In this document: positions 51,281-58,631 of the stretch, in pieces
Layout: every line of letters starts with the position of its first letter
How positions within the stretch are numbered: the stretch's first letter is position 1
Assembly: GCA_902783575.1 (NCBI GenBank)
Contig: CACZRP010000020.1
Span: forward strand, 1 to 63,039
Source of the DNA: an uncultured Eubacteriales bacterium
GTDB taxonomy: Bacteria; Bacillota; Clostridia; Lachnospirales; Bianqueaceae
Reading direction: 5' to 3'
DNA length: 63,039 nt
The notes under the pieces: generated by a model
Seen by the model: only the letters and a program-made list of their open reading frames with translations
Told to the model about the DNA's origin: nothing
The model's database searches: none
Made by a program: the position numbers and the translations under genes

Positions 51281-51327
51281 AAAAAAAGACATGAAGGTGA
51301 AGGTTTTGATTCACACTCATGTCTTTT
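51281..51327 (-). terminator. Terminator of the helicase gene
   Basis: On the minus strand AAAAGACATGA / TCATGTCTTTT (11 bp; arms at 51317-51327 and 51284-51294) with an inner GTGAA / TTCAC pair is followed by TTTTTTTCATTTTT. It lies 24 nt after the stop at 51352. Confidence 0.8.
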
Positions 51328-51351
51328 GGTCTATGATTCAGTGTTTATGAT

Positions 51352-52965
51352 TCAGTTTTCTTTAGCGATCTCTACATGCATTCTGTGACCCTTGAGGCTG
51401 AAGCCATCCAGCTCCTTAATGGCCCCGGAGGCCAGTGAGGATGGAATCTCCAGATAGGTGAAGGTTTCCATCAGATCAATTCGGCCCAGGAGATTCGCAT
51501 TGATGCCGCACTTCTCCTGCATGGCCCACATGATATCCTTGACCTTGATTTTCTGTTTTTTACCCAGGTTCAGGTACAGCCGGACCATGGTTTCATCCTT
51601 GCCTGCTCTGGCGGTGGGGGCCGATCCCTTCAGGCTGTCCTTCTGTTCTCCCTCGGAATACATCATCCGGATCAGAAGAGCCGCAGCAATGTCCTCGGGC
51701 TGATAACCCTCCTCCATCAGCTGGCGGATATTCTGGCTGTATTTGCCGCTGCGCCCGAAGCTGAAGGCCGAAGCGCCGGAAGCGTTTTCCCGAAGAATCA
51801 GGCGGACCTCGTTCAGCAGCCGTTCCTTCTTTGCTTCCTGCAGCTCCTGCAGGGATGGGATTTTCCTGGGCTGAACCTCGGCGCCGGTGAAGGAAACAAT
51901 TTCCTTCAGCCTTCCCAGCTCCCGCTCGGACACAAAGCTGTAGGCCCGGCCGGTTTTCCCGGCTCTGGCGGTACGGCCGATGCGGTGAACATAGATTTCC
52001 TCATCCTCGGGCAGGTCGTAGTTCACCACCAGGTCCACATCGGAGATATCCAGGCCCCGGGCAGCCACATCCGTGGCCACCAGATATTTGATCTCCCGGT
52101 TTTTAAAGCGGCGCATGGTCAGATCCCGCTGCACCTGCTTCAGGTCTCCGTGGAGTCCCTCGGCGGGAAGCTTCTCATCCTTCAGCTGGTCCGCCAGGTC
52201 GCTGACCCGCTTCTTTGTATTGCAGAAGATAATGGCCTTATCCGGCTGCTCCATGAGCAGGAGACGAAGCAGCGCTTCCAGCTTCTGGCCGGGGCGCAGC
52301 TCAAAATAGGCCTGCTCCACCGAATCCACCGTCAGGGGATCGTCCTGGCCCACATGAATCCTTACCGGATCCTCCATGTATTCCTGAGCGATGGCAGCCA
52401 CATCCTCCGGCATGGTGGCGGAATAAAGCACCGTCTGCCGGGGTACGGGAAGCTGTCCCAGGATTATGTCGATGTCTTCCTTGAATCCCATGCTGAGCAT
52501 TTCGTCCGCTTCATCCAGTACGGCGATCTGCACCTGATCCGTCTTCAGGGTATGGCGGCGCAGATGGTCAATGAACCTGCCGGGGGTAGCCACCACAATC
52601 TGGGCTCCCTTCTTCAGGTCGGTGATCTGATGGGCGATGGGCTGTCCGCCATAAAGGGGCACCACGCGGATGCCTGCCTTGTACTTCAGAAGTTTTCTGA
52701 GCTCCTCAGCCACCTGCATGCACAACTCCCGGGTGGGACACAGCACCAGAGCCTGAAGAAAACGCTCATCAGGATCGATCAGCTCAATCAGCGGAATTCC
52801 GAAGGCCGCGGTCTTGCCGGTGCCGGTGCGGGACTGCCCGATCAGGTCGTAGCCCTTGAGCAGCTTCTCGATGGAGGCCTCCTGAATGGGCGTGGGACTT
52901 TCATAGCCCAGATCCCTGACTGCCTGAAGCAGATCCTCATCGATGTTCAGTTGTTCAAATGTCAT
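51352..52965 (-). CDS. DEAD-box RNA helicase with DbpA-type RNA-binding domain
   Basis: A 537-residue RNA helicase. Q motif is SPTPIQ, motif I SRTGTGKTAA, motif II DEAD in AVLDEADEMLSM, motif III SAT (YSATMPED), and motif VI HRIGRTARAGKTG. The C-terminal 80 residues (VRLYLNLGKKQKIKVKDI to HVEIAKEN) fit the DbpA-type RRM that binds 23S rRNA. A role in ribosome assembly or cold adaptation is likely. The ribosome site is weak; it follows the cyclophilin gene by 1 nt. Confidence 0.94.
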   Translation of the reverse strand: MTFEQLNIDEDLLQAVRDLGYESPTPIQEASIEKLLKGYDLIGQSRTGTGKTAAFGIPLIELIDPDERFLQALVLCPTRELCMQVAEELRKLLKYKAGIRVVPLYGGQPIAHQITDLKKGAQIVVATPGRFIDHLRRHTLKTDQVQIAVLDEADEMLSMGFKEDIDIILGQLPVPRQTVLYSATMPEDVAAIAQEYMEDPVRIHVGQDDPLTVDSVEQAYFELRPGQKLEALLRLLLMEQPDKAIIFCNTKKRVSDLADQLKDEKLPAEGLHGDLKQVQRDLTMRRFKNREIKYLVATDVAARGLDISDVDLVVNYDLPEDEEIYVHRIGRTARAGKTGRAYSFVSERELGRLKEIVSFTGAEVQPRKIPSLQELQEAKKERLLNEVRLILRENASGASAFSFGRSGKYSQNIRQLMEEGYQPEDIAAALLIRMMYSEGEQKDSLKGSAPTARAGKDETMVRLYLNLGKKQKIKVKDIMWAMQEKCGINANLLGRIDLMETFTYLEIPSSLASGAIKELDGFSLKGHRMHVEIAKEN

Positions 52966-52966
52966 T

Positions 52967-53443
52967 TTATTCAGTAATCTCTACCTTCTCCATGATCTGG
53001 GGCTCCAGGGGACGGTCGGAATAATCGGTATCCACCGCGGCGATCTCATCCACCACTTCGATGCCTTCCACCACCTTGCCGAAGGCGGCATACTGGCCAT
53101 CCAGATGGGGAGCGTCCTGATGCATGATAAAGAACTGGCTGCCGGCGGAATCGGGAGCGTAGGCTCTGGCCATGGAAATCACGCCGCGGGTATGCTTCAG
53201 GGGATTGTTCACGCCGTTGGCTGCGAATTCGCCTTTGATATGATATCCGGGGCCGCCCATGCCGGTGCCTTCGGGGCATCCGCCCTGGATCATGAAGCCG
53301 CTGATGATGCGGTGGAAGGTCAGTCCGTTATAGAAGCCTTTCTCTACCAGGTCAGTGAAGTTCTTGACAGTAATGGGAGCGTACTCGGGATAAAGCTCGA
53401 TTTTGATCTGCTTTCCGTTTTTCATCGTAATAGTAACCATCAT
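52967..53443 (-). CDS. Cyclophilin-type peptidyl-prolyl isomerase
   Basis: A 158-residue cytoplasmic cyclophilin. FHRIISGFMIQGG, GVISMARAYAPDSAGSQFFI and AFGKVVEGIEVVDEI (quoted to 15 residues) hold the usual catalytic Arg, Gln and Phe positions. It catalyses cis-trans isomerisation at proline. GGAGG is 6 nt before the first ATG. It is transcribed ahead of the helicase. Confidence 0.94.
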   Translation of the reverse strand: MMVTITMKNGKQIKIELYPEYAPITVKNFTDLVEKGFYNGLTFHRIISGFMIQGGCPEGTGMGGPGYHIKGEFAANGVNNPLKHTRGVISMARAYAPDSAGSQFFIMHQDAPHLDGQYAAFGKVVEGIEVVDEIAAVDTDYSDRPLEPQIMEKVEITE

Positions 53444-53478
53444 ATATATCCTCCGTTCTTTGATTTACAGATTGAGTT

Positions 53479-53507
53479 ATTGTATCATAGTTTACAGACA
53501 AAGAAAA
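53479..53507 (-). promoter_or_regulatory. Promoter of the cyclophilin-helicase pair
   Basis: On the minus strand: TTTTCT (weak -35, 53502-53507), 17-nt spacer, extended -10 TGATACAAT (TACAAT at 53479-53484). Confidence 0.5.
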
Positions 53508-53549
53508 CCACCATTCTGACAAAATCTCAGCCATCCCTGACCCTTCTCC

Positions 53550-53578
53550 TTGAGTTTTTCATACTTTTGGTCTATACT
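53550..53578 (+). promoter_or_regulatory. Promoter of the NusG-II / Gx / apbE operon
   Basis: TTGAGT (-35, 53550-53555), 17-nt spacer, TATACT (-10, 53573-53578), about 70 nt before the first gene. Confidence 0.6.
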
Positions 53579-53652
53579 GGAGAATGATTTTTTGCTGACG
53601 GGCTGGCGAAGAACTTGAGAGCATCGATATTTAGCTGATGGGAGAATTGACG

Positions 53653-54036
53653 ATGGAACGGCGATTTCTGGAAAAGAAGGATTTCTGGCTGATGGCGGGC
53701 CTGCTGGCGGCGGCCGGTCTTTTTTGGCTTGTCCTCTCTTTCCGGGGCCAGGGAGGAAAGGCGGAAATCTACCTTGACTCCCGGCTGATCAGCCAGGTGG
53801 ATCTGTCCATGGACCGGGTCATCCGTCTGGAAGAGGTGCCTGAAATCGAGCTGGAGGTCAATCACGGACGGATCCGCTTTCTTTCTTCCGATTGTCCCGA
53901 TCAGACCTGTGTTCACACGGGCTATATCTCCCGTCCGGGGGAATATGCTCTGTGCCTGCCCCACCGGCTCATGGTGAGGATTCCTCAGGACAGCTCCGAC
54001 GCGCCGGATGCGGTGACAGGAAGGAGACTGCCATGA
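53653..54036 (+). CDS. NusG domain II-containing membrane-anchored protein
   Basis: A 127-residue protein. The ATG at 53653 has GGGAG 8 nt upstream, so the five-codon longer frame is not used. One TM helix (about 12-30) anchors an extracytoplasmic domain with SSDCPDQTCVHTGYIS and YALCLPHRLMVRI, the NusG_II (DUF1312) signature with paired Cys. Such proteins travel with ApbE in flavin-linked loci, but their activity is not established. It overlaps the next gene by 4 nt. Confidence 0.9.
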   Translation: MERRFLEKKDFWLMAGLLAAAGLFWLVLSFRGQGGKAEIYLDSRLISQVDLSMDRVIRLEEVPEIELEVNHGRIRFLSSDCPDQTCVHTGYISRPGEYALCLPHRLMVRIPQDSSDAPDAVTGRRLP

Positions 54037-54659
54037 GTCAGCCAAAAACCAGGGTCCTTACCCGCACAGCCCTGCTGTTTGCCCTGTCCATAGTCATGGC
54101 CTATCTGGAGCATCTGATTCCGCCCCTGCCTTTCCAGCCTCCCGGAGTGAAGCTGGGACTAAGCAATATTATTACCATGTATACCCTGTTCTTTATCGGC
54201 GTTCCCCAGGGCTTTCTGATGGCGGTGCTGAAGGGCGGCTTTGTTTTTCTGACCCGGGGCACCATTGCTGGCCTGCTCTCCCTGCTGGGAGGCGTCATTT
54301 CCTGCGGCGTCATGGCACTCCTTTCCCGGGTTGGCCGGCTGAACCGTCTGCCCGGTGCAAGCACAAAGAAGGCTCAGGCTGAAGTCCGGCCGGGCCGGGG
54401 CTTCTCTTACCTGTTTCTCAGTATCTGCGGCGCTGTGGCTCACAATCTGGGACAGCTCATCGGGGTTTATTTCATGATTTCCCACAGCTTTCTGGCCTAC
54501 GTGCCTGTGCTTCTGATCAGCGGGCTGATCATGGGCTCCCTCACCGGCGCCCTGCTGCGCCTGCTGCTGCCCGCCCTTCATCATTCCTTCGGTATTGCCG
54601 AAGGGAACACTGGTGGCAACGCCGTTGACGTCAGCCGGGGAGGTTCTGCCGATGACTAA
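54033..54659 (+). CDS. Gx transporter family / heptaprenyl-diphosphate-synthase-component-I-like membrane protein
   Basis: A 208-residue integral membrane protein starting at the ATG that overlaps the upstream stop (ATGA). Helices include 'TALLFALSIVMAYLEHLIPP' (quoted to 20) and 'GVKLGLSNIITMYTLFF'. The phrase LGLSNI typifies the family once called heptaprenyl diphosphate synthase component I and now Gx transporter family; it resembles ECF-type S components. A flavin or quinone-precursor uptake role is inferred from apbE downstream. Confidence 0.85.
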   Translation: MSQPKTRVLTRTALLFALSIVMAYLEHLIPPLPFQPPGVKLGLSNIITMYTLFFIGVPQGFLMAVLKGGFVFLTRGTIAGLLSLLGGVISCGVMALLSRVGRLNRLPGASTKKAQAEVRPGRGFSYLFLSICGAVAHNLGQLIGVYFMISHSFLAYVPVLLISGLIMGSLTGALLRLLLPALHHSFGIAEGNTGGNAVDVSRGGSADD

Positions 54660-55668
54660 AGGTTTAAATACGTTGAGTCTTTCTTTAGTGAAAGTTCTGC
54701 GATCCCTGGCTGTTTTCCTGCTGGCTGTTTCTCTTCTTCTGTCGGCCACGGGCTGTCAGGCCAGGGCCGAGAAACGCACCATTGAATATTATGACCTGTT
54801 TGATACCATCACTTCTCTAACGCTGTACGGCTGCTCCGAGGAGCAGACAGAACAGGTCCGGAAAGAGCTGTATGAGCTGCTGCTGACCTTTCATCAGGAG
54901 ACGGATATTTACGATACCTATCCGGATGTTGCCAGTTTCAAGGCCCTGAACGATGCCGCCGGCCGCTCTCCGGTGAAAATGTCTGCCCGGCAGATGGAGT
55001 TTCTTTCCTTCTGTCAGCAGGCCTATGAAATCAGTGACGGCAAAGTGAATGTGATGATCGGTTCTCTGACAAGCCTCTGGCACGAAGCCCGGGATGCAGG
55101 TGTTCTGCCGGAGGAAGAGGACCTGCTGGCCGCTTCAGATCATGTGAGCATGGATGCTCTGGTTCTGGATGAAGCCGCTTCCACCGCCAGGATTCTGGAT
55201 CCCCTGGCCTCCCTGGATGTGGGCGCCCTGGCCAAGGGCTACGCAGGCAATCTGGCCATGGATTACCTGGCTTCCCAGGGTATCGAAAACTATCTGCTCT
55301 CTCTGGGCGGCAATATCTGCGTTCACGGCGCTCCACTGGGCACCGGCCGGGACGAATTTGTGGTAGGAATCCAGGACCCCGCCGCCGCGGACGGCTCCTA
55401 TTCTGATACCGTGAAGCTCAGCGGCGGCTGCGTAGTCACCAGCGGCGATTATCAGCGCTATATAGAAGTCGATGGTGTCCGGTATCATCACATTATTGAT
55501 CCCGATACCCTCTACCCCTGCACACTCCACCACTCCGTGACAATTATCTGCGATGATTCCGCCATGGCGGATCTGCTTTCCACCGCCGTCTTCCTGATGG
55601 ATGAAGCTTCCGGCCGGGCTCTGGCCGAGAAATATAACGCCACGGTGATTTATGAGGGCAAGCAATAA
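54652..55668 (+). CDS. apbE: FAD:protein FMN transferase (ApbE) lipoprotein
   Basis: A 338-residue exported flavinyltransferase that attaches FMN to Thr/Ser of redox proteins outside the membrane. The ATG at 54652 has GGAGG 8 nt upstream. A lipoprotein-like signal ends SATGC. Landmarks are YDLFDTITSLTLYG, DVGALAKGYAGN, YLLSLGGNIC, a HHIIDPDTLYP segment (usually H-IDPRTG-P), and ADLLSTAVFLM with the metal-binding Asp. No FMN-bind domain target protein is in the window, so the substrate is encoded elsewhere. It overlaps the Gx gene by 8 nt. Confidence 0.93.
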   Translation: MTKGLNTLSLSLVKVLRSLAVFLLAVSLLLSATGCQARAEKRTIEYYDLFDTITSLTLYGCSEEQTEQVRKELYELLLTFHQETDIYDTYPDVASFKALNDAAGRSPVKMSARQMEFLSFCQQAYEISDGKVNVMIGSLTSLWHEARDAGVLPEEEDLLAASDHVSMDALVLDEAASTARILDPLASLDVGALAKGYAGNLAMDYLASQGIENYLLSLGGNICVHGAPLGTGRDEFVVGIQDPAAADGSYSDTVKLSGGCVVTSGDYQRYIEVDGVRYHHIIDPDTLYPCTLHHSVTIICDDSAMADLLSTAVFLMDEASGRALAEKYNATVIYEGKQ

Positions 55669-55696
55669 GGCTGCCCTGACAGGTCCAAAAAAGCAT

Positions 55697-55736
55697 TTAA
55701 AAAAGGGCTGCAACAGGATTTCCTGCTGCAGCCCTT
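55697..55736 (-). terminator. Terminator of the MATE exporter gene
   Basis: AAGGGCTGCA (55703-55712) and TGCAGCCCTT (55727-55736) with an inner CAGGA / TCCTG pair. On the minus strand it is followed by TTTTTTAAAT, so it terminates the MATE gene 21 nt after its stop. On the plus strand after apbE the T-run is short, so it would be weak there. Confidence 0.8.
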
Positions 55737-55757
55737 GCATTTAGATTCACAGAACGA

Positions 55758-57218
55758 TCAGGCGGCTTTCTGGGCCGCTTTTAATTTGGCATTCTTCCAC
55801 TTGCCGGACTGATAACGGGCAAAGACCAGAATCGTTCGCAGCAGCTGATCAGCCACCAACGCGATCCAGGCTCCCTCCAGTCCCCAATGGAACACATAAA
55901 TCAGCAGCATGGCAATACCGGGACGCACCAGCAGCACCGTGATAAAGGTGATGATGGCCGTGGCTCTGGTATCACCGGCTCCGCGAAGTCCGCCGGCCAG
56001 AATGAACTGGGAGGACTGCAGGGGCTGCATGAAGGCCACCAGCTTCAGGATGGACGCGCCCAGATCGACGATCTGGGGGTCATCGTTGTAGAGCCACACG
56101 ATCTGGCTGCCAAAGAAGAAGAAGGCAACAGCGATGAGCACCGCCACAGCGAAGCCGATACGCTGGGTCCGGCTGCAGTAGGCCTGAGCCATATCCGGGC
56201 GGCGCCGTCCAAGGCTCTGTCCCACCAGAGAGGTGGCGGACACGGCGAAGGCCTGGCCATTCATAAAGGACAGGGCCTGAATGTTCATGCATACCTGATG
56301 AGTCGCATAGGCAATGGTGCCCAGAGAGGCAACGGTCTTGGCATAGATAATCATGCCGGCCCGCATCACCAGCTGCTCAATCATACTGGGAATACCGATA
56401 TCAATGATCTTCTTAAGCTCCGGCAGATCCGGCTTGAAGCTGTCCCGGAAGGACAGATGCAGGTACCGGCGGCCGAACATGATATACAGACCAGCATAGA
56501 CGAAGGCCACAAACTGGCCGATGATGGTGGCCCAGGAGGCACCCGCCACGCCCATGGCCGGGAATCCGAAATGGCCGTAAATCAACACATAGTTCAGAAT
56601 GACGTTCACCACGTTGGCGGTGAGGTTGTAGATCATGGCCGTCCTGGAATCACCGACACCCCGAAGAGCTGCGGTAATGGTGGATGTCAAAGCCATGAAC
56701 ACGAAACCAAGCATCTGGATCTGCAGATAGACCACAGCGCCGTTTAAGGATTCCGCGTCCTGAGCTCCCATGAAGATAACCATGGGCTTCGCGAAGATAT
56801 ATCCCAGAACCGAAGAGATCAGCGCAAACAGCAGGGTCATCATGAGGGCCTGCCTCATGATATTGTTGGCCTTCTCCTGCTCTCCCGCGCCGCGGTAACG
56901 GGCCACCATGGCGGTGGCACCGACGTTCATGGCCATAAACATGGTCATCAGCAGGAACTTGGGCTGGGTGGTCAGACCCACCGCAGTCAGAGCCCAGGGT
57001 CCCAGCCGCCCCACCATCATGAGGTCCGCCATGGAGGTCAGCTGTGTCAGCATCAGCTCCACAAAGGAAGGCCAGGCAATTTTGACAATGTCCCCGTAAA
57101 GGGCTTTATTGCTGACGCCCTCGGGCACCTTGTTGCTTACCTTCTCATGGAGTCCGTAATCATTCTTGTCATCCCCAAAGGGCAGGGAATCCAGAACTGT
57201 GCGAATGATCTTTGCCAT
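55758..57218 (-). CDS. MATE family multidrug/sodium antiporter
   Basis: A 486-residue membrane protein with twelve hydrophobic segments after a 35-residue cytoplasmic start. 'WPSFVELMLTQLTSMADLMMVGRLG' (seen in part: LTSMADLMMVGRLG), 'AVGLTTQPKFLL', 'ALRGVGDSRTAM' and 'GGLRGAGDTRATA' are the twin MATE signatures. It exports cationic compounds using ion gradients; the substrate is unknown. The promoter lies within the 3' end of the ABC permease gene and is flanked by an inverted repeat. Confidence 0.93.
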   Translation of the reverse strand: MAKIIRTVLDSLPFGDDKNDYGLHEKVSNKVPEGVSNKALYGDIVKIAWPSFVELMLTQLTSMADLMMVGRLGPWALTAVGLTTQPKFLLMTMFMAMNVGATAMVARYRGAGEQEKANNIMRQALMMTLLFALISSVLGYIFAKPMVIFMGAQDAESLNGAVVYLQIQMLGFVFMALTSTITAALRGVGDSRTAMIYNLTANVVNVILNYVLIYGHFGFPAMGVAGASWATIIGQFVAFVYAGLYIMFGRRYLHLSFRDSFKPDLPELKKIIDIGIPSMIEQLVMRAGMIIYAKTVASLGTIAYATHQVCMNIQALSFMNGQAFAVSATSLVGQSLGRRRPDMAQAYCSRTQRIGFAVAVLIAVAFFFFGSQIVWLYNDDPQIVDLGASILKLVAFMQPLQSSQFILAGGLRGAGDTRATAIITFITVLLVRPGIAMLLIYVFHWGLEGAWIALVADQLLRTILVFARYQSGKWKNAKLKAAQKAA

Positions 57219-57243
57219 CAGTACTCTCCGATCCTTTCAAATT

Positions 57244-57277
57244 AGTAAAACCTTAACTATTATACTACAGTTTTACT
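57244..57277. promoter_or_regulatory. Inverted repeat around the MATE promoter -10, putative operator
   Basis: AGTAAAAC (57244-57251) and GTTTTACT (57270-57277) are an 8-bp inverted repeat separated by 18 nt that contains the TATAAT box. The position fits a repressor site. The stem has no T-run, so a terminator is unlikely. Confidence 0.4.
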
Positions 57278-57287
57278 CATATCTCAA
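57259..57287 (-). promoter_or_regulatory. Promoter of the MATE exporter gene
   Basis: On the minus strand: TTGAGA (-35, 57282-57287), 17-nt spacer, TATAAT (-10, 57259-57264). The -35 is inside the last codons of the permease gene. Confidence 0.6.
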
Positions 57288-58619
57288 GGCATCAATGGGA
57301 TTCAGATTTGCTGCTTTAATGGAAGGCAGCAGACCAAAGATAACACCGATCACCATAGAGAATCCCACAGCTATGATGATGGCCGGCACACTGATTACCG
57401 AAATGGTTCCGTTCAGGGTGGCGATGACCCGGGCCAGCACCAGACCCAGGGCAATGCCGAGAATTCCGCCCATGGAGGTCAGCACGGCGGCCTCCGTCAG
57501 AAACTGCCAGAGGATCATGCTCTTCTTGGCGCCGATGGCCTTTTTAAGACCGATTTCCCTGGTTCTTTCGGTAACGGATACCAGCATGATATTCATAACG
57601 CCGATACCGCCCACCAGCAGGGAAATGGAAGCAATCCACACCAGCATCTGGTTGGTGGAGTTGGAAAGATTCTGCAGCTGCTTGGCCTGCTCCAGCAGAT
57701 CCTCACTGCGGTATCTGAGCTGCTGCGTTGAGGTATCCCCTCCCAGCATGGCGCCTTCAGCGATGTCGGCTTCAGCTGCATCCTCGGTTTCCTCCTGGGC
57801 AGGGAGGCTTTCCTCCGTAGAAAGGCCCGCATTCTTGTTCAGAATATCCGCCGTCTGCTTGCCGGCCTGGGTCATGTCATCGGTGGATCCGGCCCGCACC
57901 GCCACGCTCTGGGGCTCGTCAAACTGATAGAGAATGGGCCAGTCGCTGTCGGGAATCAGCACCATCCCGGCATTTTCAGTATTCATGTAGGTATAGTAAT
58001 CTTCCATGGTTTTGATCACCGGTTGGAAGGAATCCATCAAGCCGACGACGCCGATGACCGTGAAGGGCTCCTGCCGGATTTCGACAGTTTTGCCGATGGG
58101 ATCTTCACCGTCAAACAGGGTATCCACCAGGGTCTGGTCCACCAGAGCCACCTTGCGGCAGAGCCGGTAGTCCGTGGGTGAAAAGCCCCTTCCCTTCTCG
58201 ATCCGGTATCCGAATACCGAGAGATAGGAGGTGTCCACGCCGATAATCTTCGCGCCCGCCGCGGTGGTGTCCACATAGAAGACGGCATTGTAATCCTGCC
58301 TCTGATGATACAGGGTTACGGCATTCACTTCCTTCAGGTCCAGGATCTGCTGCTTGACTTCCTCGCTGATCACCGGAATGGTGGACGGGATGGTTTCATA
58401 GGTGGGATCGATGGGATAGGATCCGTTGTAAAGCTGGATCCGCACCGTGTTGGTGCCGGAGCCGATGAGGTTTCGCTTGATCTGCTCGTTGGTGCCCTGA
58501 ATGGTGGACACGATGGCAATAATAGCCGCGATACCGATGATGATACCCAGCATGGTCAGGAAGGACCGCATTTTATGGGACCAGATGCCTTGGAATGAAA
58601 GTCTGATATTTTCTAACAT
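57273..58619 (-). CDS. MacB-like ABC transporter permease
   Basis: A 448-residue FtsX/MacB_PCD permease. The N-terminal TM helix (about 18-42) contains MLGIIIGIAAIIAIVS, followed by a large extracytoplasmic domain (about 45-290) with YRIEKGRGFSP and an acidic insert. Three TM helices lie at about 325-345, 370-395 and 410-430, with MNIMLVSVTERTREIGLKKAIG (cited in part: VTERTREIGLKKAIGAKK). It pairs with the ATPase encoded upstream (60869-61573), separated by one adaptor gene. It is a mechanotransmission-type exporter, probably of peptides or antimicrobials. Confidence 0.93.
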   Translation of the reverse strand: MLENIRLSFQGIWSHKMRSFLTMLGIIIGIAAIIAIVSTIQGTNEQIKRNLIGSGTNTVRIQLYNGSYPIDPTYETIPSTIPVISEEVKQQILDLKEVNAVTLYHQRQDYNAVFYVDTTAAGAKIIGVDTSYLSVFGYRIEKGRGFSPTDYRLCRKVALVDQTLVDTLFDGEDPIGKTVEIRQEPFTVIGVVGLMDSFQPVIKTMEDYYTYMNTENAGMVLIPDSDWPILYQFDEPQSVAVRAGSTDDMTQAGKQTADILNKNAGLSTEESLPAQEETEDAAEADIAEGAMLGGDTSTQQLRYRSEDLLEQAKQLQNLSNSTNQMLVWIASISLLVGGIGVMNIMLVSVTERTREIGLKKAIGAKKSMILWQFLTEAAVLTSMGGILGIALGLVLARVIATLNGTISVISVPAIIIAVGFSMVIGVIFGLLPSIKAANLNPIDALRYE

Positions 58620-58631
58620 ACTCTCACCCCC

